Part shown: positions 16,161 to 24,625 of the stretch, piece after piece | How positions within the stretch are numbered: position 1 is the first letter of the stretch | How the letters are laid out: every line of letters begins with the position of its first letter | Assembly: GCF_900089585.1 (NCBI RefSeq) | Contig: NZ_FLRH01000003.1 | Location: 1,349,001-1,413,000 of the forward strand | Length of the DNA: 64,000 bases | Origin: Micromonospora sediminicola | GTDB taxonomy: Bacteria; Actinomycetota; Actinomycetes; Mycobacteriales; Micromonosporaceae | Reading direction: 5' to 3' | Notes under the pieces: generated by a model | Database searches by the model: none | Seen by the model: only the letters and a program-made list of their open reading frames with translations | What the model was told of the DNA's origin: nothing | Program-made: the position numbers and the translations under genes

Positions 16161-17759
16161 TCAGGCGCGCTCGATCTTCAGCAGGTCGACCCGGTCGAAG
16201 AGGTCCACGTGGACGTTCTTGACCTTGGTGGAGTGGCCGAAGTTGTTCTGCCCGTACCGCAGCGGGATCACCGGCAGGTCCTGCGCGAGCAGGTCCTCCG
16301 CCGCCTGGTACTTCTTGATCGCCTCGTCCTCGGTCGCCGCGCGGGCGCCCTCGGCGAGGAGCTTGTCGAACTCCGGGTTGCTGTAGCCGTAGTAGTTCGA
16401 CGAGCCGTTGGTGCTGTACAGCGGGCCCAGGTAGTTCTCCATGGACGGGTAGTCCATCACCCAGCCCATCCGGAACAGGCCGACCGACTGCTTCTGCTTG
16501 AGCTTGGTCAGCAGGTCCGCGAACTTCGGCTCGGCGTTGCCGACGCACTCCACGCCCAGGTTGGCCTTCAGTTGGTTGCAGGTGGCGTCGATCCAGTCCT
16601 TGTGGCCGCCGTCGCCGTTGTAGGACAGCTCGATCTTCTTCGGGCCGCCCGCGGCCTCGTACATGGCCTTGGCCTTGGCCGGGTCGAACGCGCCGGCGGT
16701 GCCGATGGTGTTCTCCCGGTAGCCGGCGACCACCGGGGAGACGAACGAGCGGGCCGGCTGCTGCGAGTCCTTGAAGATCGACTTGGTGATCTCGTCCCGG
16801 TCGATCGCCATCGAGATGGCCTTGCGCACCTCGGGCTTGCTGAACTCCTTCTGAAACGTCGGGAAGGCCAGCACCTGAAGCGACGACGCCGGGCTCTGCT
16901 GGAACCGGTCGCCGAGGTCGGTGGCGGCGGTCGACAGGTTCTCGGTCGGGATCGTCTTGATCACGTCGAGGTTGTCCGACAGCACGTCCGCGTACGCGGC
17001 GGTCGGCTGCTGGTAGATCCGGAACTCGACGCCGCCGACCTTGGGCTGCTGCCCCGGGAAGGCGTCGTACTTCTCCACCTCGACCTTGGCGTCGTGCTGC
17101 CAGTTGCCCTTCATCTTGAACGGGCCCTGGCCGATCGGCGCCTGCTCGTACCCCTCGGCCAGCACGCCGGGCGCGGAGAAGGCCGCCTTGGGCAGCGGGT
17201 AGAAGGCGGTGTAGCCGAGCATGGTCTTGAAGTCCACGTACGGCTCGGTGAGCGTCACGGTGAAGGTCAGGTCGTCGACCTTCTTCAGGCCGCTCAGCGT
17301 CTGGGCCTTCGGCTTCTCGCCCTGGAGGTCCGCGTAGCCGGCGACCTTCTCGAAGAAGTAGCTCGAGTTCTGGCCGTTCGGGGCGTACGCGCCGTAGTTC
17401 CACGCGTCCAGGTAGTTGTCGGCGGTGACCTTCTCGCCGTTGTGGAACGTGTAGCCGGGCTTCAGCTTGATCGTCCAGACCTTGTTGTCCGACGACGTCA
17501 CCGACTCGGCCGCCACCTCGTGCGGCTTGTTCGCCTCGTCGTAGTCGACCAGCGGGCTGAACAGGGCCGACAGGACCTGGGAGCCGCTCGTCTCGTTGGT
17601 GTTGGTCGGCACCAGGTGCTGCGGCTCGGCGATCTCGATCCGCACGGCCGCATCGGGGTCGCCTGCGCCACCGCTGCCGCCGCCCGAGCCGCAGGCCGCC
17701 AGGCCCAGCGTCACCGCGAGCGGGAGAGCGGTCCAGGCCGCCAGCCTACGAACACGCAT
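16161..17759 (-). CDS. oppA: Oligopeptide-binding lipoprotein of the ABC importer (OppA/DppA, SBP family 5)
   Basis: 532-aa extracellular solute-binding lipoprotein. Signal peptide MRVRRLAAWTALPLAV... ends in lipobox LAAC (Cys22), followed by a Gly/Ser linker. Family-5 features include LKPGYTFHNGEKVTADN, the SISMAIDRDEI-like segment AISMAIDRDEITKSIF and VMDYPSMENYLGPLYS. GAGGAGA and GGAGA precede ATG 17759. It is the first gene of the minus-strand operon and has its own promoter; a hairpin separates it from the permease genes. Ligand is unknown, probably peptides. Confidence 0.93.
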   Translation of the reverse strand: MRVRRLAAWTALPLAVTLGLAACGSGGGSGGAGDPDAAVRIEIAEPQHLVPTNTNETSGSQVLSALFSPLVDYDEANKPHEVAAESVTSSDNKVWTIKLKPGYTFHNGEKVTADNYLDAWNYGAYAPNGQNSSYFFEKVAGYADLQGEKPKAQTLSGLKKVDDLTFTVTLTEPYVDFKTMLGYTAFYPLPKAAFSAPGVLAEGYEQAPIGQGPFKMKGNWQHDAKVEVEKYDAFPGQQPKVGGVEFRIYQQPTAAYADVLSDNLDVIKTIPTENLSTAATDLGDRFQQSPASSLQVLAFPTFQKEFSKPEVRKAISMAIDRDEITKSIFKDSQQPARSFVSPVVAGYRENTIGTAGAFDPAKAKAMYEAAGGPKKIELSYNGDGGHKDWIDATCNQLKANLGVECVGNAEPKFADLLTKLKQKQSVGLFRMGWVMDYPSMENYLGPLYSTNGSSNYYGYSNPEFDKLLAEGARAATEDEAIKKYQAAEDLLAQDLPVIPLRYGQNNFGHSTKVKNVHVDLFDRVDLLKIERA

Positions 17760-17827
17760 GGAGTCTCCTCATCTCCTCACGCTGCGCTGTCGTCCCGACG
17801 CTGGGTGACTCTGCGCAACGAGCCGTA

Positions 17828-17857
17828 ACGGTAGGTCGCGAGGCGGCGACTCGACAA
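17828..17857 (-). promoter_or_regulatory. Promoter of the oppABCDF operon
   Basis: -35 TTGTCG (17857-17852), 18-nt spacer, -10 TACCGT (17833-17828), about 70 nt before oppA. Confidence 0.5.
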
Positions 17858-18147
17858 CGTGTGCGTTGCGGAGCGGTAACGGTGCGTGCCCGCCGGTCTT
17901 GTCGCCGCGGCTCCTGCCTGCTAGCTCCGGCCCTCTGGGCGGCATCTTTTCGGAGATGTGCGGCCGGCTCGGGTGTGAGTGGCCCGGATCGCGTGCGCCG
18001 CCCCGGGCGTCCGGTCCGTCCCGCGCCGGGGCCGCCCGTCCGTTTCTCCGGCCCTCCCAGTCACGCTGCGTGACTTAACGCACGTTGCGGAGCGTCATCG
18101 TCGGCCGTCGTCGTCCGGCCCGACCACCGACGTGAGACGATCACGGC
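17858..18147. other. Divergent gap between oppA and folD
   Basis: No gene recognised. The motif GTTGCGGAGCG occurs twice (near 17873 and 18084), once beside GTAACGG. No convincing folD promoter is visible. Confidence 0.4.
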
Positions 18148-19011
18148 GTGACGGCGACGATCCTGGACGGCAAGGCCACGGCGGCGGAGATCAAGGACGA
18201 GCTGCGGGAGCGGGTCAAGGCGCTCGCCGAGCGCGGCATCACCCCCGGGCTCGGCACCGTGCTGGTCGGGGAGGACGCCGGCTCCCAGGCGTACGTCAAC
18301 GGCAAGCACCGCGACTGCGCGGAGGTCGGCATCGCTTCGCTCCGCGTCACGCTGCCCGCCGACGCCGGCCAGGAGCGCCTCGACGCGGCGCTGGCCGAGC
18401 TGAACGCCGACCCGGCCTGCCACGGCTACATCGTCCAGCTCCCGCTCCCGAGCCACCTGGACACCCAGCGGGCGCTGGAGTCGATCGACCCGGACAAGGA
18501 CGCCGACGGCCTGCACCCGGTCAACCTCGGTCGACTCGTGCTCGGCTACGACGCGCCGCTGCCCTGCACCCCGCGCGGCATCGTGGAGCTGCTGCGCCGG
18601 CACGACGTCCCGCTGCGCGGCGCGAACGTCGCCGTCGTCGGCCGGGGCAACACGGTGGGTCGGCCGCTGGGCCTCCTGCTCACCCGGCGCAGCGAGAACG
18701 CCACCGTCACGCTCTGCCACACCGGCACGCTCGACCTGGCCGCGCACACCCGGGCCGCCGACATCGTGATCGTCGCCGCCGGGGTGCCGGGGCTGCTCAC
18801 CGCCGACATGGTCACCCCCGGCGCGACAGTGGTGGACGTCGGCATCACCCGGGTGATCGGCGAGGACGGCAAGGGGCGCTACACCGGCGACGTCGACCCG
18901 GAGGTGGCCGAGGTGGCCGGCCGGCTGGTGCCGATGCCGGGCGGCGTCGGCCCGATGACCCGCGCCATGCTGCTGACCAACGTGGTCGAGCGGGCCGAGC
19001 AAACGGGCTGA
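18148..19011 (+). CDS. folD: Bifunctional methylene-THF dehydrogenase / methenyl-THF cyclohydrolase
   Basis: 287-aa cytosolic enzyme interconverting methylene-, methenyl- and 10-formyl-THF with NADP. Catalytic Tyr and Lys lie in [21 protein letters not shown] and the nucleotide loop [11 protein letters not shown] are present (GRGNTVG rather than the common GRSxIVG). The C-terminus has [18 protein letters not shown] 18148 starts without a clear ribosome site, so a leaderless message is possible. Supplies 10-formyl-THF to PurN and PurH. Confidence 0.95.
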   Translation: MTATILDGKATAAEIKDELRERVKALAERGITPGLGTVLVGEDAGSQAYVNGKHRDCAEVGIASLRVTLPADAGQERLDAALAELNADPACHGYIVQLPLPSHLDTQRALESIDPDKDADGLHPVNLGRLVLGYDAPLPCTPRGIVELLRRHDVPLRGANVAVVGRGNTVGRPLGLLLTRRSENATVTLCHTGTLDLAAHTRAADIVIVAAGVPGLLTADMVTPGATVVDVGITRVIGEDGKGRYTGDVDPEVAEVAGRLVPMPGGVGPMTRAMLLTNVVERAEQTG

Positions 19012-19110
19012 CCACCCAGGCAGGTCATAACCGTCCGCCCCTGGCCCGATCGGTGCCAGGATGGCTGATACGGTCCGGAAAACCGACTGGTATCAGGGAG
19101 TGGGACGACC

Positions 19111-20061
19111 ATGGGTAAGAAGGTCACTGTCGTCGGGGCCGGCTTCTACGGCTCCACCACCGCACAGCGCCTGGCCGAGTACGACATCTTCGAGACCGTC
19201 GTGATCACCGACATCGTGGAGGGCAAGCCGGCGGGCCTCGCGCTGGACCTCAACCAGTCGCGCGCGGTCGAGGGCTTCGAGACCACCGTCGTCGGCGTCA
19301 CCACCGGCCCGAACGGCGAGGGCTACGAGGCCATCGAGGGCTCGGACGTCGTCGTCATCACCGCCGGCCTGCCGCGCAAGCCGGGCATGAGCCGGATGGA
19401 CCTGCTGGAGACCAACGCCAAGATCGTCCGCCAGGTCGCCGAGAACGTCGCCAAGTACGCCCCGAACGCCGTCGTCATCGTGGTGTCGAACCCGCTCGAC
19501 GAGATGACCGCGCTGGCCCAGCTCGCCACGCAGTTCCCGAAGAACCGGGTGCTCGGCCAGGCCGGCATGCTGGACACCGCCCGGTTCACCAACTTCGTCG
19601 CCGAGGCGCTGAGCGTACCGGTGAAGTCGGTGCGGACCCTGACCCTCGGCTCGCACGGCGACACCATGGTCCCGGTCCCGTCCAAGAGCACGGTGAACGG
19701 CAAGCCGCTGCGCGACGTCATGCCGGCCGAGCAGATCGAGGAACTGGTCGTCAAGACCCGCAACGGTGGCGCCGAGGTCGTCGCGCTGCTCAAGACCGGT
19801 TCGGCCTACTACGCGCCGTCCGCCGCCGCGGCCCGGATGGCGAAGGCCGTGGCCGAGGACTCCGGCGAGGTCATGCCGGTCTGCGCCTGGGTCGACGGCG
19901 AGTACGGCATCGACGGCGTCTACCTGGGTGTCGAGGCGGAGATCGGCGCCGAGGGCGTGAAGCGCGTCGTCGAGACCGACCTGGACGCCGACGAGCTGGC
20001 CGCCCTGAAGGAGGCCGCCGAGGCCGTCCGCGCCAAGCAGGGCGACGTCGCCTCCATGTGA
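19111..20061 (+). CDS. mdh: Malate dehydrogenase, LDH-like type
   Basis: 316-aa NAD-dependent malate dehydrogenase of the LDH-like subgroup. The Rossmann loop is GAGFYGS; the acidic NAD-discriminating residue is in ITDIVEGKPAG. The substrate arginines lie in GLPRKPGMSRMDLL (Arg rather than Gln in the active loop indicates malate), VSNPLDEMT contacts the cofactor and SHGDTMVPVP supplies the catalytic His. Followed by a strong terminator. Works with icd, sucCD and sdh in this window. Confidence 0.95.
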   Translation: MGKKVTVVGAGFYGSTTAQRLAEYDIFETVVITDIVEGKPAGLALDLNQSRAVEGFETTVVGVTTGPNGEGYEAIEGSDVVVITAGLPRKPGMSRMDLLETNAKIVRQVAENVAKYAPNAVVIVVSNPLDEMTALAQLATQFPKNRVLGQAGMLDTARFTNFVAEALSVPVKSVRTLTLGSHGDTMVPVPSKSTVNGKPLRDVMPAEQIEELVVKTRNGGAEVVALLKTGSAYYAPSAAAARMAKAVAEDSGEVMPVCAWVDGEYGIDGVYLGVEAEIGAEGVKRVVETDLDADELAALKEAAEAVRAKQGDVASM

Positions 20062-20069
20062 CCCGAGCA

Positions 20070-20915
20070 TCACCCCGGAAGGGGCGGCCGGCTTCCGCCG
20101 ACCGCCCCTTCCCCCTTTCCACCCCACCCGCCAGCGGGGTGGGGGGTGAAGGGGGTGGGGAGGTGGGGGGTGGCCAGGAGGACGGGGGAGAGGGTGCGCA
20201 GGGTGGACTCGCGGGAGGCGCGCGCCCGGGGCGCGTCCTCCTCGTGGGCGTAGGGGAGGGACGGGTCGACCAGCTGGATCGAGTGCACCAACAGGTCGCC
20301 GGTGACCAGGAGGCGGTCCTCGCCGTGCTCCACCAGCACCGACTGGTGGCCGGGGGTGTGGCCGGGCGTGCTCAGCACGCGTACCCCGGGGGTCAGTCGG
20401 GTCTCGCCGTCGAGCACCCGCAGCCGGCCGGCGGCGCGCAACGGCCCCAGCAGCCGGGCCGGCAGGTCCGGGTGGAACAGCTCCAGCGCGTCCAGCTCCG
20501 CGCGCTGGACCAGATGGTCCGCGTTCCCGAACAGCGGACCGGCCCAGCCCACGTGGTCGCTGTGCAGGTGGGTGAGCACGACCGTGCGCACGTCCGCCGG
20601 GTCGATGCCGGCGGCGGTCAGCTCGGCGGGCAGCCGGCCCGGCACCGGCGCCCAGCTCGTGGCGAGCGCGTCCGCCGGGCCGATGCCGGCGTCGACCAGG
20701 GTGACCGGGCCGTCCCCGGCGCGCAGCGCGAACGCGCGGAACGGCAGCCACCAGCCGCCGTCCGGGCCGACGGCGTCCGGGTCCCGCCGGTCCGCCTCGC
20801 GCCACTGGGCGTCGGTGGCCCCCGGGAACGCCTCCTCGCGGGGCTGGAAGAAGGGACCCGCGCCGTCGAGCAGTGCGGTGACCGTGATAGACCCGACCGT
20901 GTGCGTCAGCGGCAT
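20070..20915 (-). CDS. MBL-fold metallohydrolase
   Basis: 281-aa metallo-beta-lactamase-fold hydrolase. The dinuclear zinc motif HLHSDH is at residues 116-121; further ligands are in STPGHTPGHQS and VTGDLL. Similar proteins act on lactones, thioesters or phosphoesters; the substrate cannot be told from sequence. The last 35 residues (Pro/Gly-rich, TPFTPHPAGGWGGKG) run through the mdh terminator, so the catalytic domain likely ends near 20170 and the tail is read-through. Divergent from icd, sharing a 132-bp upstream region that contains a palindrome. Confidence 0.85.
   Translation of the reverse strand: MPLTHTVGSITVTALLDGAGPFFQPREEAFPGATDAQWREADRRDPDAVGPDGGWWLPFRAFALRAGDGPVTLVDAGIGPADALATSWAPVPGRLPAELTAAGIDPADVRTVVLTHLHSDHVGWAGPLFGNADHLVQRAELDALELFHPDLPARLLGPLRAAGRLRVLDGETRLTPGVRVLSTPGHTPGHQSVLVEHGEDRLLVTGDLLVHSIQLVDPSLPYAHEEDAPRARASRESTLRTLSPVLLATPHLPTPFTPHPAGGWGGKGEGAVGGSRPPLPG
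20077..20112. terminator. Terminator of mdh
   Basis: 11-bp outer stem GGAAGGGGCGG / CCGCCCCTTCC and 4-bp inner stem with one mismatch; CCCCTTTCC follows. It lies inside the 3' end of the opposing MBL-fold gene. Confidence 0.75.
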
Positions 20916-20995
20916 CCGGGAAGGATGCCATCGCGACCCGTTCCGGGCGATCCCGTTTCCCGGGGTGAGGCCGGCTGGGGCGCCCCGGTCAGTTT

Positions 20996-21013
20996 GCAGT
21001 ACGCTCGTACTGC
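20996..21013. promoter_or_regulatory. Candidate operator between the MBL gene and icd
   Basis: Perfect 7-bp inverted repeat GCAGTAC-gctc-GTACTGC, ending 34 nt before the icd ATG. Size and symmetry fit a dimeric repressor site. Confidence 0.5.
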
Positions 21014-21047
21014 TTGAGCACGTGTCCCCCGAGAGGAGCGCCGGCCG

Positions 21048-22265
21048 ATGGCGAAGATCAAGGTAAACAACCCGGTCGTGGAGATCGACGGCGACGAGAT
21101 GACCCGGATCATCTGGAAGCAGATCCGGGAGCAGCTGATCCTGCCCTACCTCGACGTCGACCTGCACTACTACGACCTGTCGATCCAGCACCGCGACGCC
21201 ACCGACGACCAGGTCACCGTCGACGCCGCCAACGCCATCAAGGAGCACGGCGTCGGCGTCAAGTGCGCCACCATCACCCCGGACGAGGCCCGGGTGGAGG
21301 AGTTCGGCCTGAAGAAGATGTGGCGGTCGCCGAACGGCACCATCCGCAACATCCTCGGCGGCGTGGTCTTCCGCGAGCCGATCATCATGTCGAACGTGCC
21401 GCGGCTCGTCCCGGGCTGGACCAAGCCGATCATCATCGGCCGGCACGCGCACGGCGACCAGTACAAGGCCACCGACTTCGTCGTCCCCGGCCCGGGCACG
21501 GTCACCATCACCTACACGCCGGCCGACGGCGGCACGCCGATGGAGATGGAGGTCGCCAACTTCCCCGGCGGCGGCATCGCCATGGGCATGTACAACTACG
21601 ACGAGTCGATCCGGGACTTCGCCCGCGCCTCGTTCCGGTACGGCCTGGACCGCAACTACCCGGTCTACATGTCGACCAAGAACACCATCCTCAAGGCGTA
21701 CGACGGCCGGTTCAAGGACATCTTCGCCGAGGTGTTCGAGAGCGAGTTCAAGGCCGAGTTCGACGCCGCCGGCCTGACCTACGAGCACCGGCTCATCGAC
21801 GACATGGTCGCCGCCGCGCTCAAGTGGGAGGGCGGGTACGTCTGGGCCTGCAAGAACTACGACGGTGACGTGCAGTCCGACACCGTCGCGCAGGGCTTCG
21901 GCTCGCTCGGCCTGATGACCTCGGTGCTGCTCTCCCCGGACGGCCGTACCGTCGAGGCCGAGGCCGCCCACGGCACGGTCACCCGGCACTACCGGCAGTA
22001 CCAGAAGGGCGAGAAGACCTCGACCAACCCGATCGCCTCGATCTACGCCTGGACCCGGGGCCTGGCCCACCGGGGCAAGCTGGACGGCACCCCGGCGGTC
22101 ACCGAGTTCGCCAACACGCTGGAGCAGGTCATCGTGGAGACCGTCGAGGGCGGTCAGATGACCAAGGACCTCGCGCTGCTCATCTCGCGGGACGCCCCGT
22201 GGCTGACCACCGACGAGTTCATGAACGCGCTCGACGAGAACCTGGCCCGCAAGCTCTCCGCCTGA
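21048..22265 (+). CDS. icd: NADP-dependent isocitrate dehydrogenase, homodimeric type
   Basis: 405 aa, the length of the eukaryote-like dimeric (type II) enzymes. N-terminal [33 protein letters not shown] substrate loop, [21 protein letters not shown] and [12 protein letters not shown] with NADP-discriminating residues. ATG 21048 follows GAGAGGAG. A palindrome sits just upstream. Immediately after the stop codon begins a 60-bp repeat element; galT is convergent. Confidence 0.96.
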   Translation: MAKIKVNNPVVEIDGDEMTRIIWKQIREQLILPYLDVDLHYYDLSIQHRDATDDQVTVDAANAIKEHGVGVKCATITPDEARVEEFGLKKMWRSPNGTIRNILGGVVFREPIIMSNVPRLVPGWTKPIIIGRHAHGDQYKATDFVVPGPGTVTITYTPADGGTPMEMEVANFPGGGIAMGMYNYDESIRDFARASFRYGLDRNYPVYMSTKNTILKAYDGRFKDIFAEVFESEFKAEFDAAGLTYEHRLIDDMVAAALKWEGGYVWACKNYDGDVQSDTVAQGFGSLGLMTSVLLSPDGRTVEAEAAHGTVTRHYRQYQKGEKTSTNPIASIYAWTRGLAHRGKLDGTPAVTEFANTLEQVIVETVEGGQMTKDLALLISRDAPWLTTDEFMNALDENLARKLSA

Positions 22266-22325
22266 CGTGCAAGGAAGGGCCCCTTCTTAACGCCTGGCGT
22301 TGTAGAAGGGGCCCTTCTTAACACC
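22266..22325 (+). repeat. 60-bp dispersed-type repeat, copy A, directly after the icd stop
   Basis: Contains two AAGGGGCCCTT-like palindromic cores, each followed by CTTAAC(G/A)CC. It starts on the base after the icd TGA. By hand alignment about 52 of 60 positions match the reverse complement of 22533-22592. Such GAAGGGGCCCTTCTTAAC elements are, from memory, frequent in Micromonospora intergenic regions. Confidence 0.8.
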
Positions 22326-22486
22326 TCAGGGCCTGGGCGCGACACCCGACTGGCGTGACTTCGCTCGGTGCGCCCTCGTTGACCCTGGTGGACGAGATGC
22401 CAGTCGCGTCCAGGAAGGTCGGCCGCGGTCACGCGCCGACCAGCCGACCTTCGTGGCTGCTGAGCGCAGCCAGCCGTCCCTTCCCT
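22326..22486. other. Structured non-coding interval between the two repeats
   Basis: Holds widely spaced inverted repeats: GACTGGC (about 22349) with GCCAGTC (about 22402), and AAGGTCGG (about 22416) with CCGACCTT (about 22444). No protein frame with a credible start is present. Confidence 0.4.
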
Positions 22487-22514
22487 GCGGGGGGCCCTGT
22501 CCCGGGCCCCCCGC
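22487..22514. terminator. GC-only hairpin in the icd-galT gap
   Basis: Perfect 11-bp stem GCGGGGGGCCC / GGGCCCCCCGC with a 6-nt loop. Could stop convergent transcription. Confidence 0.55.
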
Positions 22515-22532
22515 GCCCTCACGCCTCGCGCC

Positions 22533-22592
22533 GGTGTTAAGAAGGGGCCCTTCCTCTACCGCAGGCGTTAATAAGGGGCCCTTCCTTTCACG
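22533..22592 (-). repeat. 60-bp dispersed-type repeat, copy B, at the galT stop
   Basis: Inverted copy of 22266-22325. Read on the minus strand it begins in the galT stop codon region, with the same AAGGAAGGGCCCCTT and CTTAACACC blocks. With copy A it could form a roughly 60-bp cruciform or RNA stem. Confidence 0.8.
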
Positions 22593-23661
22593 CGGCGCGG
22601 AGGAGTTCGGCGGCGCGTTCCGGGGCGATGTCGTTGATGAACACGCCCATGCCGGACTCCGAGCCGGCCAGGTACTTCAGCTTGTCCTTCGCCCGCCGGA
22701 TGCTGAACAACTGCAGGTGCAGGTGGCCCAGCTCCCGGTCGATCCGCACCGGCGCCTGGTGCCAGGCGGCGATGTAGGGCATCGGCAGGTCGAAGAGCCC
22801 GTCGAAGCGGCGCAGCAGATCCAGGTAGAGCGGCCCGAAGGCGTCCCGCTCGGCGTCGTCGAGCGCCGGGATGTCCGGCACCGGCCGGTTCGGGGCCACG
22901 TGCACCTCGAACGGCCAGCGCGCCGCCGCCGGGACGTACGCGGTCCAGTGCTCGTTGCTCGTCACCACGCGTTCGCCGGCGGCGCGTTCGGCGGCCAGCA
23001 CGTCGGCGTAGAGGTTGCCGCCGGTGCGGTCGGCGTGCCGCCGGGCGGCGGCCAGCATGGTGCGGGTCCGCGGCGTGACGAACGGGTACGCGTAGATCTG
23101 GCCGTGCGGGTGGTGCAGCGTCACCCCGATCTCCACGCCCCGGTTCTCGAACGGGAAGACCTGCTCCACGCCGGGCAGCGCGCTGAGCGCGCTGGTGCGG
23201 TCGGCCAGCGCGTCCAGCACGGTCCGCACCCGCCGGGGGGAGAGCCGGGCGAACGAGGCGTTGTGGTCGTCGGTGAAGCAGACCACCTCGCACCTGCCGC
23301 GCCCGGGGCGGACCGGGGTGAACGGGGTGATCTCGGCCGGCTCGTCGGCCACCCGCTGGCTCAGCGAAGGGAACCGGTTCTCGAAGACCACCACGTCGTA
23401 GTCGGGCGCCGGGATCTCGCTGTGCCGGTCGCCCCGGGACGGGCAGAGCGGGCACTGGTCGGCCGGGGGCAGGAACGTGCGGGTCTGCCGGTGCACCGCC
23501 ACCGCCACCCACTCGTCGGTCAGCGGGTCGTACCGCAGCTGCGAGGCCGGCGGCGGCGGGGGCAGATCCCGCCGGTCCGGCTGGTCCCGCACCGCGTCGT
23601 CCCGCTCGTCGAAGTAGATCAGCTCCCGGCCGTCGGCCAGTTCGATCTGCGTACGCTTCAC
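22588..23661 (-). CDS. galT: Galactose-1-phosphate uridylyltransferase
   Basis: 357-aa Leloir-pathway enzyme exchanging UMP between UDP-glucose and galactose-1-phosphate. The HIT-type active site HPHGQ is intact (H184, nucleophile H186, Q188). A zinc site is suggested by CPLC (C70, C73). RYDPLTDEWVAVA and FENRFPSL are typical. GTG 23661 overlaps the stop of the deoR gene by 4 nt, so they form one operon. galK and galE are not in the window. Confidence 0.95.
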   Translation of the reverse strand: MKRTQIELADGRELIYFDERDDAVRDQPDRRDLPPPPPASQLRYDPLTDEWVAVAVHRQTRTFLPPADQCPLCPSRGDRHSEIPAPDYDVVVFENRFPSLSQRVADEPAEITPFTPVRPGRGRCEVVCFTDDHNASFARLSPRRVRTVLDALADRTSALSALPGVEQVFPFENRGVEIGVTLHHPHGQIYAYPFVTPRTRTMLAAARRHADRTGGNLYADVLAAERAAGERVVTSNEHWTAYVPAAARWPFEVHVAPNRPVPDIPALDDAERDAFGPLYLDLLRRFDGLFDLPMPYIAAWHQAPVRIDRELGHLHLQLFSIRRAKDKLKYLAGSESGMGVFINDIAPERAAELLRAA

Positions 23662-24446
23662 TCCGCCCCCTTCGTCGCCGGCGCCGTCACCAGCTCACCG
23701 ACCCTGTCCTCGAGTACCCGCCGTGCCTCGGGTGCCAACCGGTCGTCGGTGACCAGCACGTCCGCCGCGTCCAGGCCGACGATCGAGGAGATGCCGACCG
23801 TGCCCCACTTGGTGTGGTCGGCGAGCACCACCAGCCGGTCGGCGGCGGCCACGAGCGCCCGGTTCGTGTCCGCCTCCATCAGGTTGGGCGTGGTGAACCC
23901 GGCCCGCTCGCTGATCCCGTGCACGCCGAGGAAGAGCAGGTCCAGGTGGAGCGCGGCGATGGCGGCCACGGCCAGCGGGCCGACCAGCGCGTCGGACGGC
24001 GTGCGCACGCCGCCGGTGAGCACCACGGTCTGGTCCGGGCGGCCACCGACGTGCAGGATCTCGGCCACCGGCAGCGAGTTGGTGACCACGGTGAGCCCGG
24101 GTACGTCCACCAGGCGACGGGCCAGCTCGGCGGTGGTGGTGCCGGCGGAGAGCGCGATCGCGGCGCCGGGGCGGACCAGCCGGGCGGCGTGGTCGGCGAT
24201 CGCCGCCTTCTCGGCGGACTGGCGGACCGACTTGGCGGAGAATCCGGGCTCGTCGGTGGAGCTGGGTCCGGCGAGCGTCGCGCCGCCGTGCACCTTGGCG
24301 AGCAGGCCCTGCTCGTGCAGCGTCTCCAGGTCCCGCCGGATGGTCATGTCGGAGACGCCGAACTCGGCGGCCAGCTCGGTGACCCGGACGCCGCCGGCGG
24401 CGCGGACCCGTTCCAGGATGGTGGTCTGTCGTTGCCGCGCCAGCAT
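23658..24446 (-). CDS. DeoR/GlpR-family sugar-phosphate-responsive repressor
   Basis: 262-aa regulator. The N-terminal DeoR helix-turn-helix is RQTTILERVRAAGGVRVTELAAEFGVSDMTIRRDL (residues 5 onward), then the DeoR C-terminal sensor domain with LSAGTTTAELARRL and VLTGG. It heads an operon with galT, so it most likely controls galactose use, perhaps responding to galactose-1-phosphate (inference). GGGAGG lies about 8 nt before ATG 24446. An AT-rich upstream segment probably carries its operator. Confidence 0.9.
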   Translation of the reverse strand: MLARQRQTTILERVRAAGGVRVTELAAEFGVSDMTIRRDLETLHEQGLLAKVHGGATLAGPSSTDEPGFSAKSVRQSAEKAAIADHAARLVRPGAAIALSAGTTTAELARRLVDVPGLTVVTNSLPVAEILHVGGRPDQTVVLTGGVRTPSDALVGPLAVAAIAALHLDLLFLGVHGISERAGFTTPNLMEADTNRALVAAADRLVVLADHTKWGTVGISSIVGLDAADVLVTDDRLAPEARRVLEDRVGELVTAPATKGAE

Positions 24447-24503
24447 CCCTGGTCACCTCCCGAGCCTCGCGACCGGGCACGCGACGATGCGCACTCACGC
24501 GGT

Positions 24504-24528
24504 CGAACGTATTTCAACAATAACGAAC
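24504..24528 (-). promoter_or_regulatory. AT-rich control region of deoR-galT
   Basis: A 25-bp AT-rich island containing GTTCGTTATT and AAATACGTTCG blocks, about 60 nt upstream of deoR. It stands out against flanking GC and fits a DeoR-type operator overlapping the promoter. Confidence 0.45.
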
Positions 24529-24555
24529 ACTAGCGTGCGGGCGGGGCGGATGCGA

Positions 24556-24590
24556 GACCGCCGCCGTCCCGGAACGGGACGACGGCGGTC
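24556..24590 (-). terminator. Terminator of the sulfurylase-like/APS kinase gene
   Basis: 15-bp stem (24556-24570 / 24576-24590) with one mismatch and a 5-nt loop, 35 nt past the stop on the minus strand. Confidence 0.75.
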
Positions 24591-24625
24591 GGAGGGCGCG
24601 TGACGGGGGAGACGGCGGCCGGCGG

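Noticed and set aside
13974..17828. Open frame of 1284 codons on the plus strand opposite the opp operon
   Set aside because: It runs antisense to oppA, oppB and oppC, which have clear homology; the frame stays open because of third-position GC bias. Its product is His/Arg/Gln-rich without domains.
20070..22070. Long minus-strand frame through icd joining the MBL gene
   Set aside because: Only the part downstream of ATG 20915 has MBL homology; the rest is antisense to icd.
24447..24498. Possible third copy of the 84-nt coupling element upstream of deoR
   Set aside because: Only partial similarity and no overlapping stop/start; listed as context but not called as a feature.
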